Of a DNA stretch of 64,000 nt, positions 50,388-57,788 are shown in pieces. Location of the stretch: IMG/VR virus record IMGVR_UViG_3300028608_000006, positions 62,001 through 126,000 of that record, one strand, 5' to 3'. Made by a program: the position numbers and the translations under genes. Position 1 is the stretch's first letter; every line of letters starts with the position of its first letter. Source of the DNA: a virus. The notes beneath the pieces were generated by a model. That model was not told where the DNA came from. It did no database searches and saw only the letters and a list, made by a program, of their open reading frames with translations.

Positions 50388-51581
50388 TTACTTGCTTTGT
50401 TTCAGCTCGGGGCATTGGTCGCCGAGAGCGTAGGCGATGTTGCCGACAGCAGAGCTCGTGATGTTGAGGAAGGTAAGGATGCCGGATGTGGCGTTCAGAC
50501 TGCAACTGAGATCAAACAGATCGTCTTCCAGTTCGTCGTGCTTCTTCTCATCCTGGTTCTTGGTAAGCTCACTCCTCAGCTTGTCCATCTTGCCTTTCAC
50601 ATCAGTGTGGATCTCCTTGATCTTCTTCTTGCTGCCCTCGGCCTGATCAAGGGCGCGCTTACTGTCTGCGAGCCAGGACTTACACGCACTGATACTTTTA
50701 AAGTGCTCAGGACGCGAACCGTTAGCAAAGCCTTCAAGGGCCTCGATAACGGCACCAGTTCTGGTGGACATCTCTTTGTAGATGTTTCTAGCGCGTTCAC
50801 TGAACGACTTATCGTCAGCACTTTCTTCGAAAGACTCTTTGCGGGTCTTGATGGTGGCGAGGGCCTTTTCGATGCTTTCGCAGTTTCTTTTGATGTTGTT
50901 GGCGTTGATCACGGAGAATTCGAACACCTCCTTAACCAACTCAGCAACCTGAGGCACAGCTTTTGCAACTTCGGCCGGGGTTGGCTTACTGGCTTCAGCA
51001 GGCTTGGAATCAGGCGCCTTGGAGTTGTTGTCAGACCCGCTCTTGGACGGCTCGGACTTGGCAGGTTCAGCCTTGGTGATCTTGAGATCTTCCTTGACAT
51101 CCGCAACCTTCTTTTCCAGCTTGGTCTTTTCAGGACCGGCCGGGAGCTTTTCAACCTTGGCTTCAACAGCCTTCACGGTAGCCACAACGTTATCCGGTGT
51201 AACCTTTGGAGCGTCCATCGCCTTTACCGCGACTTCAGCCTCGGCAACAGTCGCCTTGATCTTTGCGTCCTTTTCGGCAGCCGGTTTACCGAAGAGGAAT
51301 TCCCAGAGAGATTTGAACATCTTCTGAATGTATTCCCACATCTTCGCGATGCCTTTACCGATGGCGCTAAACAGGCCACCTTCTTCGTTACCGGTAATCT
51401 CGTCGAGACCAGATTCCAGGCCAGCAGCATACATGACACCGTGCAAGTAATGCTGCGCTGCGGAGAGGTTCATACCTTCACTACCGCTAACGGTATCCAT
51501 GAAGCCTGCCATTACTTTCTCGACATGTTCCGGAGCCGGAATGTCGTCGTAATCATCGGCGAAGTCAACAATGTGATTCAT
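50388..51581 (-). CDS. Probable internal head (inner body) protein, paralogue B (397 aa)
   Basis: Paralogue of the 351-aa product at 3771-4826: matching N-terminus (PAPEHVEKVMAGFMD), EGMNLSAAQ, GNEEGG at 64-69, WEYIQKMFKSLWEF, PEKTKLEKKV and a helical C-terminus. It has an extra Ser/Pro/Ala linker (about 175-205). The acidic first 60 residues followed by a conserved GNE could be a propeptide removed by the prohead protease, as in phiKZ inner-body proteins. ATG 51581 follows GGGGGAT. It lies alone between two terminators. Confidence 0.62.
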   Translation of the reverse strand: MNHIVDFADDYDDIPAPEHVEKVMAGFMDTVSGSEGMNLSAAQHYLHGVMYAAGLESGLDEITGNEEGGLFSAIGKGIAKMWEYIQKMFKSLWEFLFGKPAAEKDAKIKATVAEAEVAVKAMDAPKVTPDNVVATVKAVEAKVEKLPAGPEKTKLEKKVADVKEDLKITKAEPAKSEPSKSGSDNNSKAPDSKPAEASKPTPAEVAKAVPQVAELVKEVFEFSVINANNIKRNCESIEKALATIKTRKESFEESADDKSFSERARNIYKEMSTRTGAVIEALEGFANGSRPEHFKSISACKSWLADSKRALDQAEGSKKKIKEIHTDVKGKMDKLRSELTKNQDEKKHDELEDDLFDLSCSLNATSGILTFLNITSSAVGNIAYALGDQCPELKQSK

Positions 51582-51661
51582 ACATCCCCCAGTGGGCTTA
51601 GTGTTATAAGGTGTCTATAGCATATGGTTTCTGGGAGAAGCAAAAAAATAAAGGTAAGTAA

Positions 51662-51687
51662 CCAACGGAGGCCGAAACCCCCGTTGG
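51662..51687 (-). terminator. Hairpin terminator with U-tract
   Basis: CCAACGG and CCGTTGG pair, extended inward by GG/CC; the minus strand then reads TTACCTTTATTTTTTTG. It ends the 172-aa gene. Confidence 0.78.
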
Positions 51688-51695
51688 CTCACTAC

Positions 51696-52214
51696 TTATT
51701 GATGGAAAGGAATTACGGTTGCGGTACACCCTGTATCTCCGTCGCGGCTAACTTCCAGAAAATCGTATCGACCCGGTATAGACTGGGGACCGAACAAGTT
51801 ACTGTAGCCCATTGTGTATGCCACTTGAAAACTCACGTTGTACCGGTGCCGGTAGTCCATTACAAATGCCATGGATACCAATGCTTCGTCCTCCAACGAA
51901 ACGGCGGGCGGTACTGTGTCGAAATCAATGTGACGTTGCGGTTCAGCGGTAAGATGAGCGTGTAAGGTAGTGCCGATGCTCATGGCCATTTGATGATTCA
52001 GGCCATACTTCATCATAAACCAGCGCACCCAACGAGGATGCACTCCTCCACCCCGAGTAAACAAGCTAGGTTCTGTAGGGTCAGGTTTATACTCCGACTT
52101 ATCTGTGATTTGAAGCATCGCAGCTATCGGATGTATATTCATGAACAATGGCATTGCCAAAGAACGCATTGCCCCTACGAGCCCAATTTTTGCGGAAGTA
52201 GCTTTATTAATCAC
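51696..52214 (-). CDS. Trp-anchored repeat protein (172 aa)
   Basis: The start is GTG 52214 behind GAGGTAAAG. Two units follow: PRWVRWFMMKYGLNHQMAMS, after TEPSLF, and MAFVMDYRHRYNVSFQVAYT. The order lead-in, unit, linker, unit matches the 245-aa product at 46084. No known family; helical binding protein suspected. Confidence 0.72.
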   Translation of the reverse strand: MINKATSAKIGLVGAMRSLAMPLFMNIHPIAAMLQITDKSEYKPDPTEPSLFTRGGGVHPRWVRWFMMKYGLNHQMAMSIGTTLHAHLTAEPQRHIDFDTVPPAVSLEDEALVSMAFVMDYRHRYNVSFQVAYTMGYSNLFGPQSIPGRYDFLEVSRDGDTGCTATVIPFHQ

Positions 52215-52264
52215 AAGCTTTACCTCACATTTATTTTATCGTTGAATTGGTTTTCAGAAACGTC

Positions 52265-52708
52265 CTAGTGTTGTAGCAGTAGCTTAGCCATATCGCGGCG
52301 TTTTTCCTTAAGACGCTCGATGTCGACATGGTCTTGCTTTACTTTCAACGGAGATCTGTCCAACGACTGAATCAAGGCCTCTTTTTGTCTGATCAAGTCA
52401 TCTAACGAATACACTCTCACGCCATTCACCACTTGAATGGCGACTCCCATGGGTAACTTTTGTAAGCTTACCTTCTCGTTATAATCCAGAAACGTACCGT
52501 GCTCCGTTACACGCTCCTTATCTGAACCCAGCAAGTAACGTTGGAACTCGTAAGTATCCGACGGTATCGACAAGTCCAGGTCATTGGTGCTGTCCCTTAA
52601 ACCCAACATCAATAAAGCGCCACCCGATGATACAACCACTTCGGACGGGCGTAATCCAATCTCGCTACAGAAATTGAAGTACTCCCGTTCAAACTCTATC
52701 AGGTCCAT
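52265..52708 (-). CDS. Putative nucleotidyltransferase (147 aa)
   Basis: The pattern VSSGGALLMLGLRDSTNDLDL (GG29-30, D43-x-D45) matches the GS/GG...R.T.DLDL core of MNT/AbiEii-type nucleotidyltransferases. It is followed by VYSLDDLIRQKEALI and a basic D(I)ERLK end, which also fits that family. It would transfer an NMP to a protein, tRNA or small molecule. ATG 52708 follows GAGG; a TTG five codons earlier is weaker. No toxin or antitoxin partner is evident; the 61-aa basic neighbour is a candidate at most. Confidence 0.65.
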   Translation of the reverse strand: MDLIEFEREYFNFCSEIGLRPSEVVVSSGGALLMLGLRDSTNDLDLSIPSDTYEFQRYLLGSDKERVTEHGTFLDYNEKVSLQKLPMGVAIQVVNGVRVYSLDDLIRQKEALIQSLDRSPLKVKQDHVDIERLKEKRRDMAKLLLQH

Positions 52709-52719
52709 GTGGGAAATCC

Positions 52720-52905
52720 TCAATTGAAGATGTTTACCACTGTACTTCGTAGGGCCGTGACCATTCGCTTTAACCAGGAGGATCTCCGAGGTAATCGGTT
52801 GCGAGAACCAACTATGTATTGTTGGTAGTCGGCGCTCCCCGAGGAATGGCCACGGTAGTAACTACGAGGTAACGGAGCAACAATGCGGTTACGTGCATTC
52901 AGCAT
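52720..52905 (-). CDS. Small basic protein (61 aa)
   Basis: ATG 52905 follows AGGACT. The product is Arg-rich (SRNRLPRRSSWLKRMVTALR) with a Ser/Tyr/Gly middle and no acidic patch, which suits nucleic-acid binding. It lies 11 bases upstream of the nucleotidyltransferase gene. No family recognised. Confidence 0.65.
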   Translation of the reverse strand: MLNARNRIVAPLPRSYYRGHSSGSADYQQYIVGSRNRLPRRSSWLKRMVTALRSTVVNIFN

Positions 52906-52961
52906 AACTAATAGTCCTGTTGAGTTAAATAATAAATTGAGACGAGTAAAACAAAGAAAGG

Positions 52962-52989
52962 CTAACCCTGCCCGCAAGGGCAGGGTTAG
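52962..52989 (-). terminator. Strong hairpin terminator
   Basis: CTAACCCTGCCC and GGGCAGGGTTAG form a perfect 12-bp stem with loop GCAA; the minus strand continues CTTTCTTTGTTTTAC. Confidence 0.85.
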
Positions 52990-52997
52990 TTTATTGC

Positions 52998-54245
52998 TTA
53001 GTGCTTGAAGCCCAGCATTTGAGCCATGGATGCATTCGGCGTTACGGCCGGCACAGACATGGTTGGAGCAGGCAGAGCAGCTGGGAGGCCGTCTGCGTTC
53101 GAGTTCAGCTTGCCAGCGATTGCGGTGTGAGCCATACGACCCAGGCCGGAACCCAGTGCACCAGCAGCCAGACCCAGAGTACCAGCGGCGGTGTAACGAC
53201 CGAACTCGCTACCGATGTGCTCGTCGAGCATGTCAGCGGCGAAGAAGGAACCGGCGATCGCTGCAACTGCACCGATACCCGAACCGATGCTCAGGCTACC
53301 GCTGTGACCGGTTTCCAGAGCTGCGCCCAGCAGAGCACCGCCAGCTGCAATCCAGCCAGAACGGATGCCTTCGTCACGCTCACCACGCAGGGAGAAACGC
53401 GAACGTGCTTCGACCGACTGACGCGCCGGTTTGAAACCTTCAGCGAACTTGATGAAGGCGGTCAGGGTTTCAGGGGTCTTGCTAACGAACGCGTAGAACT
53501 GTTCGTCGTTGCTCAGCTTGTCATTGGCAACAGCCTGAGCCTGAGGTTGCAGTTCCAGGTTGGCAGTCAGGAAAGCGTTGTACAGCTCGTTACGCTTGGC
53601 TTCGGTGTCGTAACCGATGGCCACTACTGCGGCCAGGTGCAGTTGGAACGGAGTTGGTTGGGCGGCAGTGTTCATGGTGTCTTCCTTAGCGGCAGTAGTG
53701 GTGGTGGAGTTGGTGGCGGTAGTGGTAGCGGTGTCTTGCTTGATTTCTTGACCCAGTGGCATTGCTTGTTGCTCCAGCGAAGTTGGTTGAGTGTCGGCGG
53801 CTTGCTCGAGTTCTACAGACTCGTTGACAGCCGGTGCAGCTTGTTCGGTTACTTGGGCGGCGGCAGGATCCACCCAGTTCTCTTTGACATTGTTGACATA
53901 GGTCTCGGCTGTTTGTTCAGCCAGTTCCAGTACACCAGTACCATGCAATTCATCAACCGGGATCAAGGTACCTTGGATCACGGGTGCATCAGAAGCAGGA
54001 TCGTTAGCCAGAGCCGGATCGGCTTTGCGAACCTGGTTCATGCTGAAGTCTGTTTCCAGCGCTTCGTTAACACGTTTCAGGAAAGCCTGACGTTGTTGCT
54101 TCTCCAGAAGCTTCTCGTCAAACATCACTGCACGGAGTACAGCTTGCAGCCGGCGTGGATTACCGCCGTTTGTTCTGATGGTCTTCAGAGCCTCGATAGT
54201 GGCTTCGAGGTTTGCTTCGTAGTCAGGAACGGAAATCGAATTCAT
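52998..54245 (-). CDS. Hypothetical protein with Thr-rich linker and Gly-zipper C-terminus (415 aa)
   Basis: Three parts are visible: a helical N-terminal third, a Gln/Thr/Ala low-complexity linker (TATTTATNSTTTTAAKEDT, about 171-189), and a second helical domain followed by Gly/Ala-rich hydrophobic stretches (about 300-375, AAGGALLGAALETG, GLAAGALGSGLG) that look like membrane or Gly-zipper segments. ATG 54245 follows AAGGAG. Promoter copy 8 drives it and a terminator follows, so it is a single-gene unit. Function unknown. Confidence 0.75.
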   Translation of the reverse strand: MNSISVPDYEANLEATIEALKTIRTNGGNPRRLQAVLRAVMFDEKLLEKQQRQAFLKRVNEALETDFSMNQVRKADPALANDPASDAPVIQGTLIPVDELHGTGVLELAEQTAETYVNNVKENWVDPAAAQVTEQAAPAVNESVELEQAADTQPTSLEQQAMPLGQEIKQDTATTTATNSTTTTAAKEDTMNTAAQPTPFQLHLAAVVAIGYDTEAKRNELYNAFLTANLELQPQAQAVANDKLSNDEQFYAFVSKTPETLTAFIKFAEGFKPARQSVEARSRFSLRGERDEGIRSGWIAAGGALLGAALETGHSGSLSIGSGIGAVAAIAGSFFAADMLDEHIGSEFGRYTAAGTLGLAAGALGSGLGRMAHTAIAGKLNSNADGLPAALPAPTMSVPAVTPNASMAQMLGFKH

Positions 54246-54321
54246 TTGGTGTAACTCCTTGTCGGGAAAGTATTAGATTCTTTTAAGCAACACAAAGATA
54301 TTTGTATTACTTACTGTGATA

Positions 54322-54353
54322 GTTATATAGACCTGAAACAAACTGTAACTTAA
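54322..54353 (-). promoter_or_regulatory. Early-type promoter, TATATAAC variant (copy 8)
   Basis: TTAAGT, 18 bases, TATATAAC on the minus strand within TTTCAGGTCTATATAAC, 76 bases before ATG 54245. It differs from the core at one position. Confidence 0.7.
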
Positions 54354-54373
54354 AAATAAAAGCAAGCGGACAT

Positions 54374-54410
54374 ATACCCCCTTACCCCACATCAGTGGGG
54401 TAAGGGGTAT
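54374..54410 (-). terminator. Strong hairpin terminator
   Basis: ATACCCC-TTACCCCAC and GTGGGGTAAGGGGTAT pair over 16 bp with one bulged C and loop ATCA, four bases after the Acb1-like gene. Confidence 0.82.
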
Positions 54411-54413
54411 TAG

Positions 54414-54845
54414 TTACTTACCGAGGCTGTACGCTTCGTTGGTAAAGGTCAACTTACGACCTGCCCAATCAGACAACACTTGATTGCACGCGAGGATGTC
54501 GTATTGGTTAAAGTCGTAGGTCAAACTCATGTGCGGGATGTACCCATTATAAGGAGTTTGATAACCACAGGCTTTTAACCGCAAGTGTTCCTCTTGCAGA
54601 TCCTTACTGGTCAAGCGAAAGATCAAACCGTCACCCAATACTTCGATAGCCACAACATGCGCTTCGAAGATACGGGTAGGGTCCAGCTTGGCCAGAGGTT
54701 CTTTGACATCACGCTCATCATAGATCAACGTGCTGTGGAAGTCGTGTTTCGGGGATGGAGCGATCCCAGCGCCACTCAGGAGAGTAATCAGCTCTGCTTC
54801 GAAGTCACTGGTCAGATCAACCGAGATGTAGCTGTAATCGGCCAT
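54414..54845 (-). CDS. acb1: 2H phosphoesterase, candidate anti-CBASS nuclease Acb1 (143 aa)
   Basis: The two HxT/S motifs of the 2H superfamily are present: H37-S-T39 in HDFHSTLIYDERD and H105-M-S107 in GYIPHMSLTYDF, 68 residues apart. Flanking residues (P.P.H..HST.IY, then a helix with EEH..LKA.G and YIPH.SL.YD) agree closely with my memory of T4 Acb1 (gene 57B), whose HxT pairs have nearly the same spacing. Acb1 cleaves cyclic oligonucleotide signals and blocks CBASS immunity. ATG 54845 follows GAGG. The alternative is another 2H enzyme such as an RNA-processing CPDase. Confidence 0.72.
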   Translation of the reverse strand: MADYSYISVDLTSDFEAELITLLSGAGIAPSPKHDFHSTLIYDERDVKEPLAKLDPTRIFEAHVVAIEVLGDGLIFRLTSKDLQEEHLRLKACGYQTPYNGYIPHMSLTYDFNQYDILACNQVLSDWAGRKLTFTNEAYSLGK

Positions 54846-54852
54846 GGCTGCC

Positions 54853-55572
54853 TCAGGAAGGATTAGGGGTGTCCAATACAATCCCTTGGCGGTTGTCGAT
54901 GATGTCCAAACAACGGAACACAGCAAAGACGCCTTGGTGTTCGGTCGACAGACGGTTCGCTTCTTCGAATGCCAGCGCCTTGGTCTGGTGACGGAACGGT
55001 ACATTGTGGAAATTCACCGCACCAGTCGGACCTACCTTGGAGATCACGTAGCGTCCCAAGGTCTTCGCGTACTTCGGCTTATAGCTGTTGGTGCCGGCGA
55101 TGGTCAGTTTGTTGTGGTACATCTGGAAACCTTCCCAGCGCGCATTCACCCACTGCATGACGTACTTATCCCGCGAGTCACGGTCCAGCACCTTTGGATC
55201 AAACGAGCCTTCTTCAAACAGCAGGTTCTCAAACTCCTCCCGCAGCGAACATTCCTTACGATCGGGACGTGCGGCTACAGGAGGCATCCCCTGACCCTGT
55301 TGCAACTCACGGGTGGTGCGGCGGGTCAGGGGAATGGCCACGACGTAAGGATCCGTGTCGTTAGCCGGGGTGAAGACCATTACCTGAGCATCTTCTTTTA
55401 CGTTTGGACCAATGCGTTCGTGCAGGACTTCTACCGCTTCTAGCAGGGCGGCTTCAACGTTAGGTTGCCCCAACTCTACGGTGCGCTTGTTTACCCATGC
55501 TTGATCAATTGCGCGCAGCGAGAGTGGTTCGGTGGACAAGAAATCCACCGGAGTCAGTTCTTGAACAGTCAT
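54853..55572 (-). CDS. Hypothetical protein (239 aa) with one Trp-anchored unit
   Basis: ATG 55572 follows AAGGAAAG. Near residue 24 is a divergent repeat (QAWVNKRTVELGQPNVEAAL); then strands (AQVMVFTPANDTDPYVVAIP), a Pro/Gln linker and a C-terminal mixed domain. It lies seven bases upstream of the Acb1-like gene and is probably co-transcribed with it. No known family. Confidence 0.72.
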   Translation of the reverse strand: MTVQELTPVDFLSTEPLSLRAIDQAWVNKRTVELGQPNVEAALLEAVEVLHERIGPNVKEDAQVMVFTPANDTDPYVVAIPLTRRTTRELQQGQGMPPVAARPDRKECSLREEFENLLFEEGSFDPKVLDRDSRDKYVMQWVNARWEGFQMYHNKLTIAGTNSYKPKYAKTLGRYVISKVGPTGAVNFHNVPFRHQTKALAFEEANRLSTEHQGVFAVFRCLDIIDNRQGIVLDTPNPS

Positions 55573-55592
55573 TGCTTATTCTTTCCTTGAGT

Positions 55593-56060
55593 TTATTCGT
55601 GGCTACCAGGCACATCGAAGTTTGGCAGTCCTGGAAGATCACCGTCCAGAATCTCGGAAACCCAGCGCCCGCCAGCCATTTCGATCGCGCGCCAATCAGC
55701 AGTACCGCCGATTTGTTTGGCGTATTCGTTCAGCAGACGAGGATGGTAGTTGTGGTCGCCCATGAGGCAATGGCCGAGACGATCAGCGATTCTGGAAAGG
55801 TCATCGTGATCAGCACCTTCTACCCGACCATCCGGGTGCAGGACTTGGACCCCGTACCACTTGCAATAGTTTTCCATCGTCACAATGGGTTTGCCGAAAG
55901 TAGACGGCGACTGGCACAGCAGTGGAATACCACGTTGGCTTACGTAGACCTTTGTCTTCGGTTGCCCCGGAACCGAGACCCACTGGATGATGTGTGGGTC
56001 ACTCTCTTTATTTCGCCCCGGAACTTCTGTGGGTGCTTCTGGTTGAATTTCGTTCGCCAT
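55593..56060 (-). CDS. Hypothetical protein (155 aa)
   Basis: ATG 56060 follows GGGGAG. The N-terminus is Pro/Glu-rich; then strands (KTKVYVSQRGIPLLCQ), HPDGRVEGADHDDL and a His-containing helix. No motif recognised. Its first 121 bases overlap the 3' end of the membrane protein gene upstream in another frame. Confidence 0.72.
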   Translation of the reverse strand: MANEIQPEAPTEVPGRNKESDPHIIQWVSVPGQPKTKVYVSQRGIPLLCQSPSTFGKPIVTMENYCKWYGVQVLHPDGRVEGADHDDLSRIADRLGHCLMGDHNYHPRLLNEYAKQIGGTADWRAIEMAGGRWVSEILDGDLPGLPNFDVPGSHE

Positions 56061-56338
56061 CTTTGTTTCTCCCCTGAAGAAGGTTGTTTAGGTCCAAATA
56101 TCTTGTCGTGGAATTTCATCGAAGCCACCATACCGAACGCAGCCCCACAACCCGCACTTATCCCAATGGTCCAATCTCCCTTAACTACTAGGGTAATGGC
56201 GGCTACGTCAAATGCCGCCATTAAGAACGATGTGAAAAACACAGAGCGGGTGTGGTTACCAATCACGTTCTTGTACTGGAACCCTTTTAGAAATACCGCG
56301 CAGAACGAAGAGGCAAGGCTGAGTCCGTATAGCAGCAT
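55940..56338 (-). CDS. Small membrane protein (132 aa) with overlapping 3' end
   Basis: Residues 1-80 hold three hydrophobic segments and FLKGFQYKNVIGNHTRSVFF, FLMAAFDVAAITLVVKGDW and AGCGAAFGMVASMKFHDKIF, a layout typical of small conserved phage membrane proteins. From about residue 93 the sequence becomes basic and Ser/Arg-rich (SSSGSRFRGNRRQRST), exactly where it overlaps the next gene, so that tail may be a by-product. The ATG overlaps the RNase H stop (TGATG). Confidence 0.65.
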   Translation of the reverse strand: MLLYGLSLASSFCAVFLKGFQYKNVIGNHTRSVFFTSFLMAAFDVAAITLVVKGDWTIGISAGCGAAFGMVASMKFHDKIFGPKQPSSGEKQRWRTKFNQKHPQKFRGEIKRVTHTSSSGSRFRGNRRQRST

Positions 56339-56823
56339 CAGCTTAGTCCACTGTATTCGGTGTCATGGGTGGTAGGAGCAGCTGCCGCGTCTTTGGCAAT
56401 CTGGTCGGCCAGTTCGTTATCAGGGATACCGGAGTGAGCCTTGACCTTGAAGAACTTAACCTTGTTCGTCCTGAGCAACTCGTTCAGGATAATCCACAGG
56501 TCTTTGTTCTTGACCATATTGCCATCACGTGTTAGCCAATCGTTGCGGTACCAATTGCGGACCCACTTAGTAGATCCGTCAATCGTGTACTGTGAGTCGG
56601 TATAGATGTTGATCTTTGCATTCGGGCCGAATTCTTCCAATGTGGCGATCACGGCCATGATCTCCATACGGTTGTTGGTGGTTAAGAAATAACCCTTGGC
56701 GAGTGTGACCATCTGGTCTCCGCATCGCACCACAGCACCGTAACCGCCCGGGCCGGGATTGCCGAGTGCACTCCCGTCCGTATAGGCTTCGTAAACAATT
56801 GGAGCCTTTTTAGCTTTTGCCAT
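56338..56823 (-). CDS. rnhA: Ribonuclease HI (161 aa)
   Basis: All catalytic residues of bacterial RNase HI are present at a constant offset of six from E. coli: D16 (YTDGSALGNPGPGGYG), E54 (NRMEIMAVI), D76 (YTDSQ), H130 (KAHSG) and D140. It degrades RNA in RNA-DNA hybrids, removing primers during phage replication. The basic handle region (WVRNWYRNDW) is conserved. It sits in the same minus cluster as the DNA ligase, which would seal the resulting nicks. The start has a weak site (GTAGGTA) after the upstream stop. Confidence 0.95.
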   Translation of the reverse strand: MAKAKKAPIVYEAYTDGSALGNPGPGGYGAVVRCGDQMVTLAKGYFLTTNNRMEIMAVIATLEEFGPNAKINIYTDSQYTIDGSTKWVRNWYRNDWLTRDGNMVKNKDLWIILNELLRTNKVKFFKVKAHSGIPDNELADQIAKDAAAAPTTHDTEYSGLS

Positions 56824-56826
56824 TAC

Positions 56827-57765
56827 CTACACCGTGTTTTGTTCCTGTTTAGCTTCCATCATTTCAATCACCTTGACCCTCGACTTCACAGAGTCAATGA
56901 GATGTTCGACAGCCGCTTCGATCATGGGAACTTCCCAGAACTTGGTTTGTTTGAGCAGACGTTCAGAAAGCTCTGGATCCGCTACGTCAAGCTCCCAATG
57001 AGAGCCACTAATGGCGACCATATAAGAACCCTTTGCAGCACGATAAAAGTTGAACCCGCCGTACTCGTTAAAGTCAATGCGGAAGTAGCCGAATGGGTTG
57101 TCGAAATTCAACGCCCCCGCGGTGTCGATTTCAACCCCACCCAGTGTGCAGCGGTTGATGCGGACAGGTCCTTCTGCTTCGATTTTACCGCCCTTCAGTT
57201 TAGTGCTGGACAGAGTGACGTCATCTTCGCCGCACAACCAAACCCCTTTAAGCTCGCTGGCAATGACTGTGACCAAACCCTTTGCTTTAATGACGGTGCC
57301 TTGGAGGGTTGAGGACTCGGTAACCATGATCCCCGACGGCGTTTCCGAATTCTTCACGGTGGAGTTCTGGATCAGCGCGTCCTTTACCCCGTACGTTGCG
57401 TGCGCGTCTTCGAACTCGCATTCGATCGTGCAGTTATCAAGGGTGCAGTTGTTGGTGGCGACATACTCCAAGACAACATACCCATGGAACACGTCATTGT
57501 TGCTGAAGGCGTTCTCGAGGGTGACAACCGCGAACGCTTCCAGAGGGGTCTTGGTGAACCCCGCCAAGTTCTGGTACAACGACGGATCGAAGTCCACCCG
57601 GGAGAAAGGATCCAAGTAGAAATGGATCTTGTCCTTGTCGTTGAGTTTGACCTCATAAAGACACCACGCACCGGGAGTGTCCTCCGTGATCATGGAAATC
57701 CCTGCTTTATCAGGAACTCGTTTTGTGCCGTTGATAAACAGACCTGTTTCTTCTACTTCACTCAT
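56827..57765 (-). CDS. Beta-helix paralogue 1 (312 aa)
   Basis: One of four consecutive paralogues. Shared plan: N-terminal ETGLF.(N/D)G.K, a strand region (IHFYLDPFSRVDFD), then a run of short polar turns (NNCTLDNCTIECEF, IQNSTVKNSE, ESSTLQGTVI) typical of a parallel beta-helix, a YF.(I/L)(D/E) strand, and a C-terminal DPEL...DS(V/I).SR.KVI helix. ATG 57765 follows GAGGTGA. Not a recognised enzyme; a virion or carbohydrate-related surface role is possible. Confidence 0.7.
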   Translation of the reverse strand: MSEVEETGLFINGTKRVPDKAGISMITEDTPGAWCLYEVKLNDKDKIHFYLDPFSRVDFDPSLYQNLAGFTKTPLEAFAVVTLENAFSNNDVFHGYVVLEYVATNNCTLDNCTIECEFEDAHATYGVKDALIQNSTVKNSETPSGIMVTESSTLQGTVIKAKGLVTVIASELKGVWLCGEDDVTLSSTKLKGGKIEAEGPVRINRCTLGGVEIDTAGALNFDNPFGYFRIDFNEYGGFNFYRAAKGSYMVAISGSHWELDVADPELSERLLKQTKFWEVPMIEAAVEHLIDSVKSRVKVIEMMEAKQEQNTV

Positions 57766-57788
57766 ATTGACTCACCTCGGTGTGTTGA

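Noticed and set aside
50397-51620. A 407-codon plus-strand open frame opposite the internal-head paralogue
   Set aside because: The minus frame has a conserved paralogue at 3771; the plus frame is a by-product of its Ala/Lys codon use.
53001-54254. A 417-codon plus-strand open frame opposite the 415-aa gene
   Set aside because: It is Cys/Ser/Gly-rich without domains, while the minus gene has a promoter, ribosome site and terminator.
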